DNA of 64,000 nucleotides. Origin: Shimia abyssi. Lineage in GTDB: Bacteria > Pseudomonadota > Alphaproteobacteria > Rhodobacterales > Rhodobacteraceae. Both the position numbers and the translations under genes were made by a program. This document shows, piece after piece, positions 51,348 to 58,488 of this stretch (positions are counted from its first letter, which is position 1; the number at the start of each line of letters is the position of its first letter). Location: assembly GCF_003014475.1 (NCBI RefSeq), contig NZ_PYGJ01000011.1, positions 62,001-126,000 on the forward strand. The letters are read 5' to 3'. Below the pieces are notes generated by a model that worked only from the letters and a program-made list of their open reading frames with translations, ran no database searches and was not told the origin of the DNA.

Positions 51348-51794
51348 GTGAAGCTTTTGCGAAAGGTGTTTCAGGTGGACTTTGAAACGGTAGATGCTGG
51401 GACGTTTGGTAAGTCGTTGCGCGGGATAGGGTTGAACCTGTTGGTGCGTGAAGTGCCTGCGTTTTGCGCTGTGTTAGAGACGGTTTTTGACATGAAATCG
51501 TATCAAGTTACCAAGGATTTTGCGATCGTTACCTATGGCGATCAGGTATTTCAGGTGCACGCAGATGGAACCTTTCACTCCCATCCTTTGCTGGGTTTGC
51601 TTCCAGAGGCAGGTGCCCGAGGTGCTGGGCTGGAAATCCATCTCTACGACACAGACCCGGATGAAGCTGTTCGAAGAGGAAGAGACGTGGGAATGCATGT
51701 GCTTCAGGAACCCAAAGACAAACCTCACGGTTTGCGAGAATGCTATCTGCTTTGCGACAACGGTTATGCTTGGGTTGCGTCGCGGCCGCTTTGA
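51348..51794 (+). CDS. VOC family protein
   Basis: A 148-residue VOC-fold protein beginning, by family pattern, at GTG 51348 (KLLRKVFQVDFETVDAGTFG follows). LNLLVREVPAFCAVLETVFD is the first VOC unit, and GLEIHLYDTDPDEAVRRGRD, ECYLLCDNGYAWV are the second. In-frame ATGs at 51303 and 51318 are possible starts, but the added residues lack the family pattern. Divergent from ade; substrate unknown. Confidence 0.75.
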   Translation: MKLLRKVFQVDFETVDAGTFGKSLRGIGLNLLVREVPAFCAVLETVFDMKSYQVTKDFAIVTYGDQVFQVHADGTFHSHPLLGLLPEAGARGAGLEIHLYDTDPDEAVRRGRDVGMHVLQEPKDKPHGLRECYLLCDNGYAWVASRPL

Positions 51795-51900
51795 TTTGGT
51801 AGTGCTACGCCCGTCGCATTTTGGCGACTCCCCCGGAGTACTGAGAAAGATTGCGAAGACCTTTGGCGATTGATTTCTCAATGTTACTAAATACCCAAAG

Positions 51901-51918
51901 GGCTCAGCTTGCTGAGCC
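51901..51918. repeat. Short inverted repeat next to the 44-bp palindrome
   Basis: GGCTCAGC and GCTGAGCC form an 8-bp stem around TT. It directly precedes a second, longer palindrome. Confidence 0.7.
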
Positions 51919-51921
51919 GGG

Positions 51922-51965
51922 CCCAACCATTTGAAACGCAGCATGCTGCGTTTCAAATGGTTGGG
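51922..51965. repeat. Perfect 44-bp palindrome
   Basis: Twenty-two bases starting CCCAACCATTTGAAACGCAG are followed at once by their exact reverse complement, centred between 51943 and 51944, with no spacer. It lies 5 bases beyond the LysR stop and 128 bases past the VOC stop. There is no T-rich tail, so it is not a standard terminator, although a convergent terminator role remains possible. Confidence 0.85.
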
Positions 51966-51969
51966 AGCA

Positions 51970-52839
51970 TTACGGTTCCAGTTCTTCGAGCAGCCATGTG
52001 GTGAACGCTGTCGCGCTGGGCATGTCGGCCGCGTGCGGTGCAGAAACTAGATAATATGCTTCTTCCATGGCGACACGGTGGTCGAATGGGGCGACGAGTG
52101 ATCCCTTAGCGAGGTGAGTGTGGGCAATTGTGTCATGGGCCAGTGCGATACCGGCACCGGCAGCGGCTACAGCCATTGTTACCGAGTATGTGGTTGCGTA
52201 TGTGACGTGAGGATTGGGCCATTGCAGGTTTTGGTCTTCGGCCCAGCTGGGCCAGTTGCACATCAGGTTCGCGCAATCCCACAGCGAGTGGGTGTGTAGG
52301 TCGCTGAGCGCGACGGCATAGTTTGGTGCGGTTACGGGGTAATAGTGGTCGCGCCTTAGTAGGCGCGCGCGAAGGTGCTCAGCAGGGCGCAAGCTGTAGC
52401 GAATTTCAAGGTCTGCACCTTCGGCCATGTCGCGGGGTTCCCAGAGTTCGGTGCGCAGATTCAGGCGGATTTCCGGGTGGCGCGCTTGGAACCGAGCGAT
52501 CCGAGGGGCAAGCCAGTGGATGGCGAACGTGATGTTGCATTGGACCTGCAACACATGCCGCTCCGGGCCAAGCACGGCGCGAGTACCACGAGAGAGTGTC
52601 CGGAACGCGTCGCGTACCACGGGTAGATATAGCAAGCCGGTGCGGGTCAGTTCCAGCGCGCGCTGGCGGCGGTGGAAGAGGGGTTGGCCCAGATGGCCTT
52701 CGAGCGCTTTGATCTGCTGGCTCACCGCGCTTTGAGTTATGTTGAGCTCCTGGGCCGCGCCGGTGAAGGACAGCGTGCGGGCTGCGGCCTCAAAGGCGCG
52801 CAGCCAGTTCAGCGGGGGAAGGCCGAGCGACATTTGCAT
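51970..52839 (-). CDS. LysR family regulator, GcvA-like
   Basis: A 289-residue regulator. The DNA-binding helix-turn-helix is AAQELNITQSAVSQQIKALE, with RRQRALELTRTG as the wing, and PLFHRRQRALELT completes the GcvA-like lead. The effector domain after 90 shows FAIHWLAPRIARFQARHPEI. It ends 5 bases from the palindrome and diverges from the class II aldolase gene across 111 bases. The neighbours make it the likely regulator of the aldolase/hydroxylase block. Confidence 0.88.
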   Translation of the reverse strand: MQMSLGLPPLNWLRAFEAAARTLSFTGAAQELNITQSAVSQQIKALEGHLGQPLFHRRQRALELTRTGLLYLPVVRDAFRTLSRGTRAVLGPERHVLQVQCNITFAIHWLAPRIARFQARHPEIRLNLRTELWEPRDMAEGADLEIRYSLRPAEHLRARLLRRDHYYPVTAPNYAVALSDLHTHSLWDCANLMCNWPSWAEDQNLQWPNPHVTYATTYSVTMAVAAAGAGIALAHDTIAHTHLAKGSLVAPFDHRVAMEEAYYLVSAPHAADMPSATAFTTWLLEELEP

Positions 52840-52843
52840 TACC

Positions 52844-52862
52844 TAAGCATTAGTTGAGCTTA
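52844..52862. promoter_or_regulatory. Candidate LysR box TAAGC-N9-GCTTA
   Basis: TAAGC and GCTTA form an inverted repeat around nine bases, 5 bases before the LysR start and 89 bases before the aldolase start. It has the T-x11-A type symmetry used by LysR proteins. It would suit autoregulation and control of the divergent gene. Confidence 0.5.
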
Positions 52863-52950
52863 TGAGGTACCCTTGTTTTTTTCGTTGGTAAAGGACATCG
52901 GGTTTGCGGCAGTGTTTTGGTGAAAACACTTTAGCGAAGGATGATCCGCC

Positions 52951-53706
52951 ATGAGCGTGACAGAGTTGCGACCCAATATGGAGAATTGGCAGGAACGAGT
53001 AGACTTGGCGGCGGCGTTTCGCTGGACAGCGCGGCTGAACTTGCATGAAGGTGTCGCGAACCATTTCAGCCTGTCTATCAATGACGACGGCACCAGGTTT
53101 TTGATGAATCCGAACCAAAGGCATTTCAGTCGGATCAAGGCGAGCGATCTGATTGTTGTGGATGCGAATGACCCGGAAACGCTGGAGGGGCCAGATGCGC
53201 CGGACCCGACTGCGTGGGGGCTGCACGGCGGCATTCACCGCCATTGTTGTCATGCGCGCTGTGCCATGCATGTGCATTCGATCTTTGCGACCGTTCTGGC
53301 GTCTTTGGCGGATAGTCGGTTGCTGCCGATTGATCAAAACTGTGCAACGTTTTTTAATCGCTATGTGATTGACGAGCAATATGGCGGGCTGGCGTTTGAG
53401 GAAGAAGGTGAGCGCTGTGCCGAGTTGCTGACTGACCCCAAGGTCAAGACGATGATTATGGGCAACCATGGTGTGATGGTGATCGGAGATAGCGTCGCAG
53501 AGACTTTCAACCGGCTCTATTACTTTGAACGTGCAGCAGAGACATATATCCGCGCCTTGCAGACGGGGCAGCCGCTGCGTGTCTTGCCGGATAATGTGGC
53601 TGAGAAGACCGCGCAGGAACTGGAGGAGTATCCCGAGCAGGATGTGCGCCATTTGGCTGAGCTGAAGGCCATTCTGGACAGTGAAGGCGCCGATTACGCG
53701 ACCTGA
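52951..53706 (+). CDS. Class II aldolase/adducin family protein
   Basis: A 251-residue zinc aldolase-fold protein. NLHEGVANHFSLSINDDG is the substrate-binding loop and RCAMHVHSIFATVLASL supplies two zinc histidines; MGNHGVMVIGDSVAETFNRL supplies the third region. Members cleave sugar phosphates or act as decarboxylases/dehydratases. It is the first gene of a plus-strand block with two hydroxylases (31-base gap). The link between the aldolase and the hydroxylases is by position only. Confidence 0.87.
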   Translation: MSVTELRPNMENWQERVDLAAAFRWTARLNLHEGVANHFSLSINDDGTRFLMNPNQRHFSRIKASDLIVVDANDPETLEGPDAPDPTAWGLHGGIHRHCCHARCAMHVHSIFATVLASLADSRLLPIDQNCATFFNRYVIDEQYGGLAFEEEGERCAELLTDPKVKTMIMGNHGVMVIGDSVAETFNRLYYFERAAETYIRALQTGQPLRVLPDNVAEKTAQELEEYPEQDVRHLAELKAILDSEGADYAT

Positions 53707-53736
53707 ACCGACAGCGCAATTTGGGAGGAACGCGCG

Positions 53737-54747
53737 ATGACTCATGATCTGGTGCACGATGATTTCATCAATGATGGCGAAGGGGAACGGTGGCATTACC
53801 GCCCGCCACAACCGGTTCGGTTGAACCCGCTATTTCAGTGGCCGCTCCGCGTGAAAGCGGTGTGGGATTGGTATCGTGGGGCGTGGCTGATGATCACCGC
53901 GCTAACGGTGCCGTTTGTGATTGCCCTGCTGATCTATGCCTTTGTGCTGCCACCTCTGGAGACGATGAGGACCTTTCAGGTGGGGTGGGTTTTCACGGTT
54001 TGGATGATGAACGTGATCCCTCAGACGCTTGTGGCGGGCGGGCTGCATTGGTGGCTCTATATGCGCAAGGGTCAGGGGATGACCAAGAAATTCGACAAGC
54101 GTGAGCTGACCCGCAAGAACGGCACGTTTACATTCAACAATCAGGTGCTCGACAACATCTGGTGGACATTGGGCAGCGCGATGAGCGTTGCGACGGTGTA
54201 TCAATGTCTGATCTTGTGGTTGATGGCCAATGGCTGGATTCCAACGGTGACATTTGCCGAGACGCCGGTGTTCTTCGTGCTGTGGATGGCGTTGATTCCC
54301 ATGTGGTCGAGTATGCATTTTTATTGGGTGCATCGGTTGGAACATCACCCAAAGCTATACAAGCATGTGCACGCGGTACATCATCGTAATGTGAACGTGG
54401 GGCCGTGGTCGGGGATTTCGAACCATTGGTATGAGAACATGTTCTATTTCACAACATACTTTGTGCATCTGATCATCCCGAGCCATCCCATGCACCTAAT
54501 GTTCCATGTCTATTTTCAGCAGATCAGCCCGGTATTCTCGCATTGCGGGTTTGAAAAGCTGGTTGCCAAAGAGAGCGAGGTCGCCAAATCCGGCGACTTC
54601 TTTCATCAGCTGCATCACCGGTATTTCGAGTGCAACTATGGCACGTCAGAGATTCCATTCGACAGGTGGTTCGGCACGTTCCATGATGGGTCAGCAGAGG
54701 GCACAAAACGCACCAGGGCGCATAAGAAACAAATGTACACCAGATGA
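53737..54747 (+). CDS. Sterol desaturase / fatty acid hydroxylase superfamily protein 1
   Basis: A 336-residue membrane-bound di-iron enzyme with four or more hydrophobic helices (about 50-70, 75-100, 150-170, 178-195). Histidine boxes are HRLEHHPKLYKH, HAVHHRN and FHQLHHRYFE, the three clusters that bind the metals in this family. They hydroxylate or desaturate lipids with O2. No sterol gene is near, and roseobacters are not known for sterols. It overlaps the next, related gene by 4 bases. Confidence 0.87.
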   Translation: MTHDLVHDDFINDGEGERWHYRPPQPVRLNPLFQWPLRVKAVWDWYRGAWLMITALTVPFVIALLIYAFVLPPLETMRTFQVGWVFTVWMMNVIPQTLVAGGLHWWLYMRKGQGMTKKFDKRELTRKNGTFTFNNQVLDNIWWTLGSAMSVATVYQCLILWLMANGWIPTVTFAETPVFFVLWMALIPMWSSMHFYWVHRLEHHPKLYKHVHAVHHRNVNVGPWSGISNHWYENMFYFTTYFVHLIIPSHPMHLMFHVYFQQISPVFSHCGFEKLVAKESEVAKSGDFFHQLHHRYFECNYGTSEIPFDRWFGTFHDGSAEGTKRTRAHKKQMYTR

Positions 54748-55712
54748 GCAAATCAGAGTGGAACCATATGCCAGATCAGGTGCCAATCCCGGTAAATCCG
54801 CTCTGGCAGTGGCCACCTGACCCGCGCGGCGTTCTACGTTGGTACTGGTCGGGTTGGTTTCCTGTATCGATCAATTTGGCCATCGTTTCGCTGGCGTGTG
54901 CCGTGTACCTATGGGCTGCGCCATCGTTGGAGCAAACCGGAACCTTGAGCTGGTGGGTGTTGGGAATCTGGGCGCGCAATCTGGTTTTGGTGGTGCTGGT
55001 CGCGCAGGGGCTACATTGGGTGTTTCATGCGGGCGGCCTGCAAGGTGGGGACAAAAAATACGATCCGCGTCCGTTTCCGCGACAGGGGCGCATGTTTACC
55101 TTTGGCGATCAATTTTGGGACAACGTGTTTTGGGCGACGGCCTCCGGGGTGACGATATGGTCAGCTTACGAAGTGTTGATCTGGTGGGCGATGGCCAACG
55201 GGTATGCGCCAGTATGGACATGGAGTGATGGCGCGGTTTGGTTTGTGGCATTCTTTTTTCTGATCCCGATTTGGGAGAGCCTGTATTTCTATTGGATACA
55301 CAGGGTGTTGCATTCTGACCTGTTTTATCGGTTTCACGCATTGCACCATCGCAACACTGATGTGGGCCCATGGTCGGGGCTATCGATGCATCCGGTCGAG
55401 CATGTCTTTTATTTTGGCACTGCGCTGGTGCATTTTGTAGTGCCGAGCCATCCGATCCATCTGGTGGCACATTTGATGTTCTTTGGGCTGTATGCGATCA
55501 CCTCGCATACCGGATTTGAAGGGCTGTGGGCCGCGGGGCGCAAGCGGGTGCATTTGGGTAACTTCCACCATCAGTTGCATCACCGGTATTTCGAAGTGAA
55601 TTACGGCACACTGGAGGTGCCGTGGGACAAGTTTTTTGGCACGTTTCATGATGGAACCGAGGCGGGCAAGGTGATGATGAAGGAGCGGCTCAAAACGCGG
55701 AGCCGCCGGTAG
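54744..55712 (+). CDS. Sterol desaturase / fatty acid hydroxylase superfamily protein 2
   Basis: A 322-residue relative of the upstream hydroxylase. It shows the same boxes: HRVLHSDLFYRFHALHHRN and NFHHQLHHRYFEVN, plus the shared SHPIH segment and the ending FGTFHDG. The shared domain order, NP(L)xQWP lead and tight ATGA coupling point to tandem duplication or a heteromeric pair. The first box here has HRVLH rather than HRLEHH, so one ligand position differs. It ends exactly where the converging GlxA-like gene ends. Confidence 0.87.
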   Translation: MSKSEWNHMPDQVPIPVNPLWQWPPDPRGVLRWYWSGWFPVSINLAIVSLACAVYLWAAPSLEQTGTLSWWVLGIWARNLVLVVLVAQGLHWVFHAGGLQGGDKKYDPRPFPRQGRMFTFGDQFWDNVFWATASGVTIWSAYEVLIWWAMANGYAPVWTWSDGAVWFVAFFFLIPIWESLYFYWIHRVLHSDLFYRFHALHHRNTDVGPWSGLSMHPVEHVFYFGTALVHFVVPSHPIHLVAHLMFFGLYAITSHTGFEGLWAAGRKRVHLGNFHHQLHHRYFEVNYGTLEVPWDKFFGTFHDGTEAGKVMMKERLKTRSRR

Positions 55713-56654
55713 TCAGGCCTGTCGAATGGCACGCGGCGTTGTGGCGAATTCGGCTTTGAAGGCGCGTGTCATGGCCGCAGGGTCTGCATAGCCGCTGCGC
55801 AGAGCGATTTCAGAGACCGAGAGGTCCGTTTCGGTGACGAGTTTGCGCGCAAGGGTGAGGCGCTGGCGACGGTAGACGGTCTGGGGGGATGCGCCGAGTT
55901 GGTCACGCATCATGGTTTCCAGCCGTTTTTGTGTTGACCCACAGCGTTTGGCAATTTGTCCAATGGGCAAAGGCGTTTCAAGGGTTTCCTGCATTAGCGC
56001 CAATGCGCGATTGACAAGCCGCCCGGTGGGTGTGGCGCCGCCACCATGAGAGCGCGCGCTGTCGCGGGTCATAAAGAGTTGGGCGACTTCAAGTGCAAGG
56101 GCCTGACCATGGGATTCGCCGATCAGGTGGAGCGTAAGGTCAAACGCGGCCATTGCACCCGAACAGGTTATGCGGTTGCGGTCGACGATGTAACGCTCGC
56201 GCTGGGCATCAACTTGGGGGAACCGTTCGGCAAAAGTGGTCAGTTCCTCCCAGTGAATTGTTGCGCGAAATCCGTCGAGCAGGCCAGCCTCGGCCAAGAG
56301 CCAGCTGCCTGTGTCCATGGCGGTGAGAGATTTGAAGCGGTGTGCGGCGGCGCGCAACGCGGCGCCTGTCGTCCAACCGCCAAGGTCGCGATAGCCGTAA
56401 GATGGCATGACGATGAGCATGTCACCTGCGGCGGCGTTGAGGCGATCATGTGGTGCTACAGGCAGGCCAGAGGAGCTGGCCACCGGGCGGGCGTCGAGCG
56501 ACAGGAAGGTCCAGTCGTATAGCGCGCGGCGAGAGAGCCTGTTGGCGGCACGCATCGGTTCGATCGTGTTGGCCAGGCAATGGTTCGAGAATCCATCGAA
56601 CAGAAGAACGCCCGTTTGCTGCGTTGCGGAGGAACGGTTTGACCAGATCGGCAT
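55713..56654 (-). CDS. GlxA-type AraC family regulator with DJ-1/PfpI-like domain
   Basis: A 313-residue regulator. The N-terminal half (about 10-190) is a PfpI-like amidotransferase fold; GVLLFDGFSNHCLANTIEPM opens it and ALDSMGTGSWLLAEAGLLDG-like text (TAMDTGSWLLAEAGLLDGF) lies where the nucleophile cysteine of active enzymes would sit, so it is not catalytic. The C-terminal AraC domain has IAKRCGSTQKRLETMMRDQL and EIALRSGYADPAAMTRAFKA. It diverges from the acyl-CoA dehydrogenase across 76 bases and is its likely regulator. Confidence 0.86.
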   Translation of the reverse strand: MPIWSNRSSATQQTGVLLFDGFSNHCLANTIEPMRAANRLSRRALYDWTFLSLDARPVASSSGLPVAPHDRLNAAAGDMLIVMPSYGYRDLGGWTTGAALRAAAHRFKSLTAMDTGSWLLAEAGLLDGFRATIHWEELTTFAERFPQVDAQRERYIVDRNRITCSGAMAAFDLTLHLIGESHGQALALEVAQLFMTRDSARSHGGGATPTGRLVNRALALMQETLETPLPIGQIAKRCGSTQKRLETMMRDQLGASPQTVYRRQRLTLARKLVTETDLSVSEIALRSGYADPAAMTRAFKAEFATTPRAIRQA

Positions 56655-56730
56655 GAAAATAATCTAATTCCGCATGATGTCGGCGCGCAAGATATTTCTA
56701 GTGGTACCACGCTAACAGGAGAGTTGTGAC

Positions 56731-57891
56731 ATGCAGTTTGGTCTGAGTGAAGAGCAGGAGATGATTGTCTCGACTGTCCGCAGTTTTGTGGAGAACGAGA
56801 TATATCCGCACGAAGATGTCGTGGAGCGCAGCGGCGAAGTGCCCATTGAGGTGGCGGAGCGTATCAAGGCCAAGACACTGGAACTTGGGTTTTACGCCTG
56901 CAATTTTCCTGAAGAAGTTGGCGGTGCAGGGCTGAGCTATCTGGAATTTGCGCTGGTTGAGCGCGAGCTGGGGCGCGGGTCGATGGCGTTGACGCATTTC
57001 TTTGGGCGGCCGCAGAATATCCTGATGGCGTGCGAGGGTGAGCAGCAGGAAAAGTATTTGTTCCCTGCTGTGCGCGGTGAGAAAATGGACGCGCTGGCTA
57101 TGACAGAGCCGGGTGCTGGCTCGGATGTGCGCGGCATGAAATGTGCAGCGGTGCGCGACGGTGGGGATTGGGTGCTGAATGGCACCAAGCATTTCATCAG
57201 CGGCGCGGAACATGCAGATTTCTTTATTGTCTTTGTAGCGACGGGTGAGGATCAGACACCGCGCGGACCGAAAAAGCGGATCACGACCTTTTTGGTCGAT
57301 CGCGGAACATCCGGGTTCACAGTACGCGATGGGTACAAGTCTGTGAGCCATCGCGGCTACAAGAACATGGTGCTGGAATTTGACGACTGTCGTTTGTCGG
57401 ATGCGCAAGTGTTGGGCGAAGTCGATGGTGGCTTTGCTGTGATGAATGAATGGCTTTATGCGACGCGGCTGACAGTGGCCGCATTTTGCGTTGGCCGTGC
57501 GCGGCGGGCATTTGACTATGCACTGGACTACGCGGCACAACGTGAGCAGTTTGGTCAGCCGATTGGCAAATTCCAGGGCGTTGGATTTCAGATTGCAGAT
57601 ATGATTACCGAGATCGACGCAGCGGATCTGCTGACGTTGTCTGCGGCAAGCCGTTTGGATGCTGCAGTGCCCGCAAACCGTGAAATTGCGTCGGCTAAGC
57701 TATATGCGAGCGAGATGTTGGCGCGGGTGACAGATGCAGCGATCCAGGTGCATGGCGGAATGGGGCTGATGGATGATTATCCGTTGGAGCGGTTCTGGCG
57801 CGACGCGAGGGTAGAGAGAATCTGGGATGGGACCAGCGAGATCCAGCGACATATCATCAGCCGTGAACTACTGCGGCCATTGGGTGCGTGA
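56731..57891 (+). CDS. Acyl-CoA dehydrogenase with Asp at the usual catalytic Glu position
   Basis: A 386-residue FAD-dependent dehydrogenase. MTEPGAGSDVRGMK and NGTKHFISGAEHADFFIV are the family signatures, AAQREQFGQPIGKFQGV is the FAD-contacting helix, and QVHGGMGLMDDYPLERFWRD is the final C-terminal motif. Near residue 366 the segment reads IWDGTSEIQR; family members generally have IYEGTSEI with the catalytic base Glu at that place, so here the base may be Asp. It diverges from the GlxA-type gene and begins the acyl-CoA block. Carnitine-type (CaiA-like) or fatty-acid roles are both possible. Confidence 0.87.
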   Translation: MQFGLSEEQEMIVSTVRSFVENEIYPHEDVVERSGEVPIEVAERIKAKTLELGFYACNFPEEVGGAGLSYLEFALVERELGRGSMALTHFFGRPQNILMACEGEQQEKYLFPAVRGEKMDALAMTEPGAGSDVRGMKCAAVRDGGDWVLNGTKHFISGAEHADFFIVFVATGEDQTPRGPKKRITTFLVDRGTSGFTVRDGYKSVSHRGYKNMVLEFDDCRLSDAQVLGEVDGGFAVMNEWLYATRLTVAAFCVGRARRAFDYALDYAAQREQFGQPIGKFQGVGFQIADMITEIDAADLLTLSAASRLDAAVPANREIASAKLYASEMLARVTDAAIQVHGGMGLMDDYPLERFWRDARVERIWDGTSEIQRHIISRELLRPLGA

Positions 57892-57907
57892 TGCGTTCGA
57901 GGTGTTT

Positions 57908-57927
57908 CGGATCGCTTACGCGATCCG
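57908..57927. repeat. Perfect 8-bp stem-loop after the dehydrogenase gene
   Basis: CGGATCGC and GCGATCCG around a TTAC loop, 16 bases after the acyl-CoA dehydrogenase stop. It may act as an RNA 3' end stabiliser. Confidence 0.6.
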
Positions 57928-57941
57928 ACCAGATGGGAGCA

Positions 57942-57980
57942 AGCCCCCACACCCCCAGGATATTTTGGACATAAAGAAGA
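57942..57980. repeat. C-rich motif reminiscent of a Rhodobacteraceae interspersed element
   Basis: The sequence AGCCCCCACACCCCCAGGAT followed by ATTTTGGACATAAAG resembles a short motif I associate with many roseobacter intergenic regions. This is memory-based and not verified. Only one copy was noticed in this window. Confidence 0.35.
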
Positions 57981-57981
57981 A

Positions 57982-58011
57982 AAAGGGGGCGCCTGTCCGA
58001 CAGCCCCCTTT
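57982..58011. terminator. Intrinsic terminator, bidirectional
   Basis: AAAGGGGGC and GCCCCCTTT form a 9-bp stem with a 12-base loop. A/T-rich bases on both outer sides allow use in both directions; on plus it ends the acyl-CoA dehydrogenase transcript. Confidence 0.7.
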
Positions 58012-58203
58012 GAAGACCCTCAAACGGGCTTCCTCACGCACGGCCATCGGCTTCCCAGCCTGTACCGCAAGAAAAAGTGTCCCACGTTAAAGTTAATGAA
58101 CCATTGCTTCCTTTCGCTCTAAATATCCTCGCCGAAGGCATCCTTCACTGGCACAGATCGAGTGCATTGAGGTTTTTGAGTTGAAGTTCAAAGGGAACGT
58201 CAC

Positions 58204-58488
58204 ATGAAAATGATTGTTGAAATTGAGTATTGCACGGGATGCAACTGGCTGCTCAGAGCCGGGTGGCTAGCACAGGAGTTGTTGCAGACATTCAGCACCG
58301 ACTTGGGTGGTGTGACCATCGTTCCGGGCGAAATGGGGGGAGTTTTTGAAGTGCGGGTCGGTGAGGTCCTTGTTTGGGAGCGCAAGCGGGACGGCGGATT
58401 TCCCGAAGCAAAGGAGTTGAAGAGGCGGGTGCGGGATGTGATCGACCCGGAAAAAGACCTGGGGCATGTCGATCGGAGGGATGAATGA
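58204..58488 (+). CDS. SelT/SelW/SelH-like Rdx family protein
   Basis: A 94-residue thioredoxin-like protein. EIEYCTGCNWLLRAGWLAQE contains the CxxC motif of the Rdx family (Cys and Cys in place of selenocysteine), and FEVRVGEVLVWERKRDGGFP, ELKRRVRDVIDP are the remaining fold segments. The family acts in redox metabolism; targets are unknown. Its stop overlaps the start of the CoA ligase (ATGA), so it is translated with the CoA enzymes. The link to CoA metabolism is only positional. Confidence 0.85.
   Translation: MKMIVEIEYCTGCNWLLRAGWLAQELLQTFSTDLGGVTIVPGEMGGVFEVRVGEVLVWERKRDGGFPEAKELKRRVRDVIDPEKDLGHVDRRDE

Larger units (their letters stand above)
51795..51969. other. Intergenic with two hairpins
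   Basis: This gap between the converging VOC and LysR genes contains the hairpins annotated at 51901-51965. The rest has no visible gene. Confidence 0.5.
57892..58203. other. Intergenic with hairpins and a G+C-rich motif
   Basis: About 310 bases containing a CGGATCGC / GCGATCCG hairpin (57908-57927), a C-rich motif (57942-57980) and a terminator (57982-58011). The remaining 190 bases before the Rdx gene show no gene. Confidence 0.5.

Noticed and set aside
52843-53811. Long minus-strand frame opposite the class II aldolase
   Set aside because: Shadow of the aldolase gene; no start signal or known family.
56698-57540. Minus-strand frame opposite the acyl-CoA dehydrogenase
   Set aside because: Shadow of the dehydrogenase strand, with no ribosome site.
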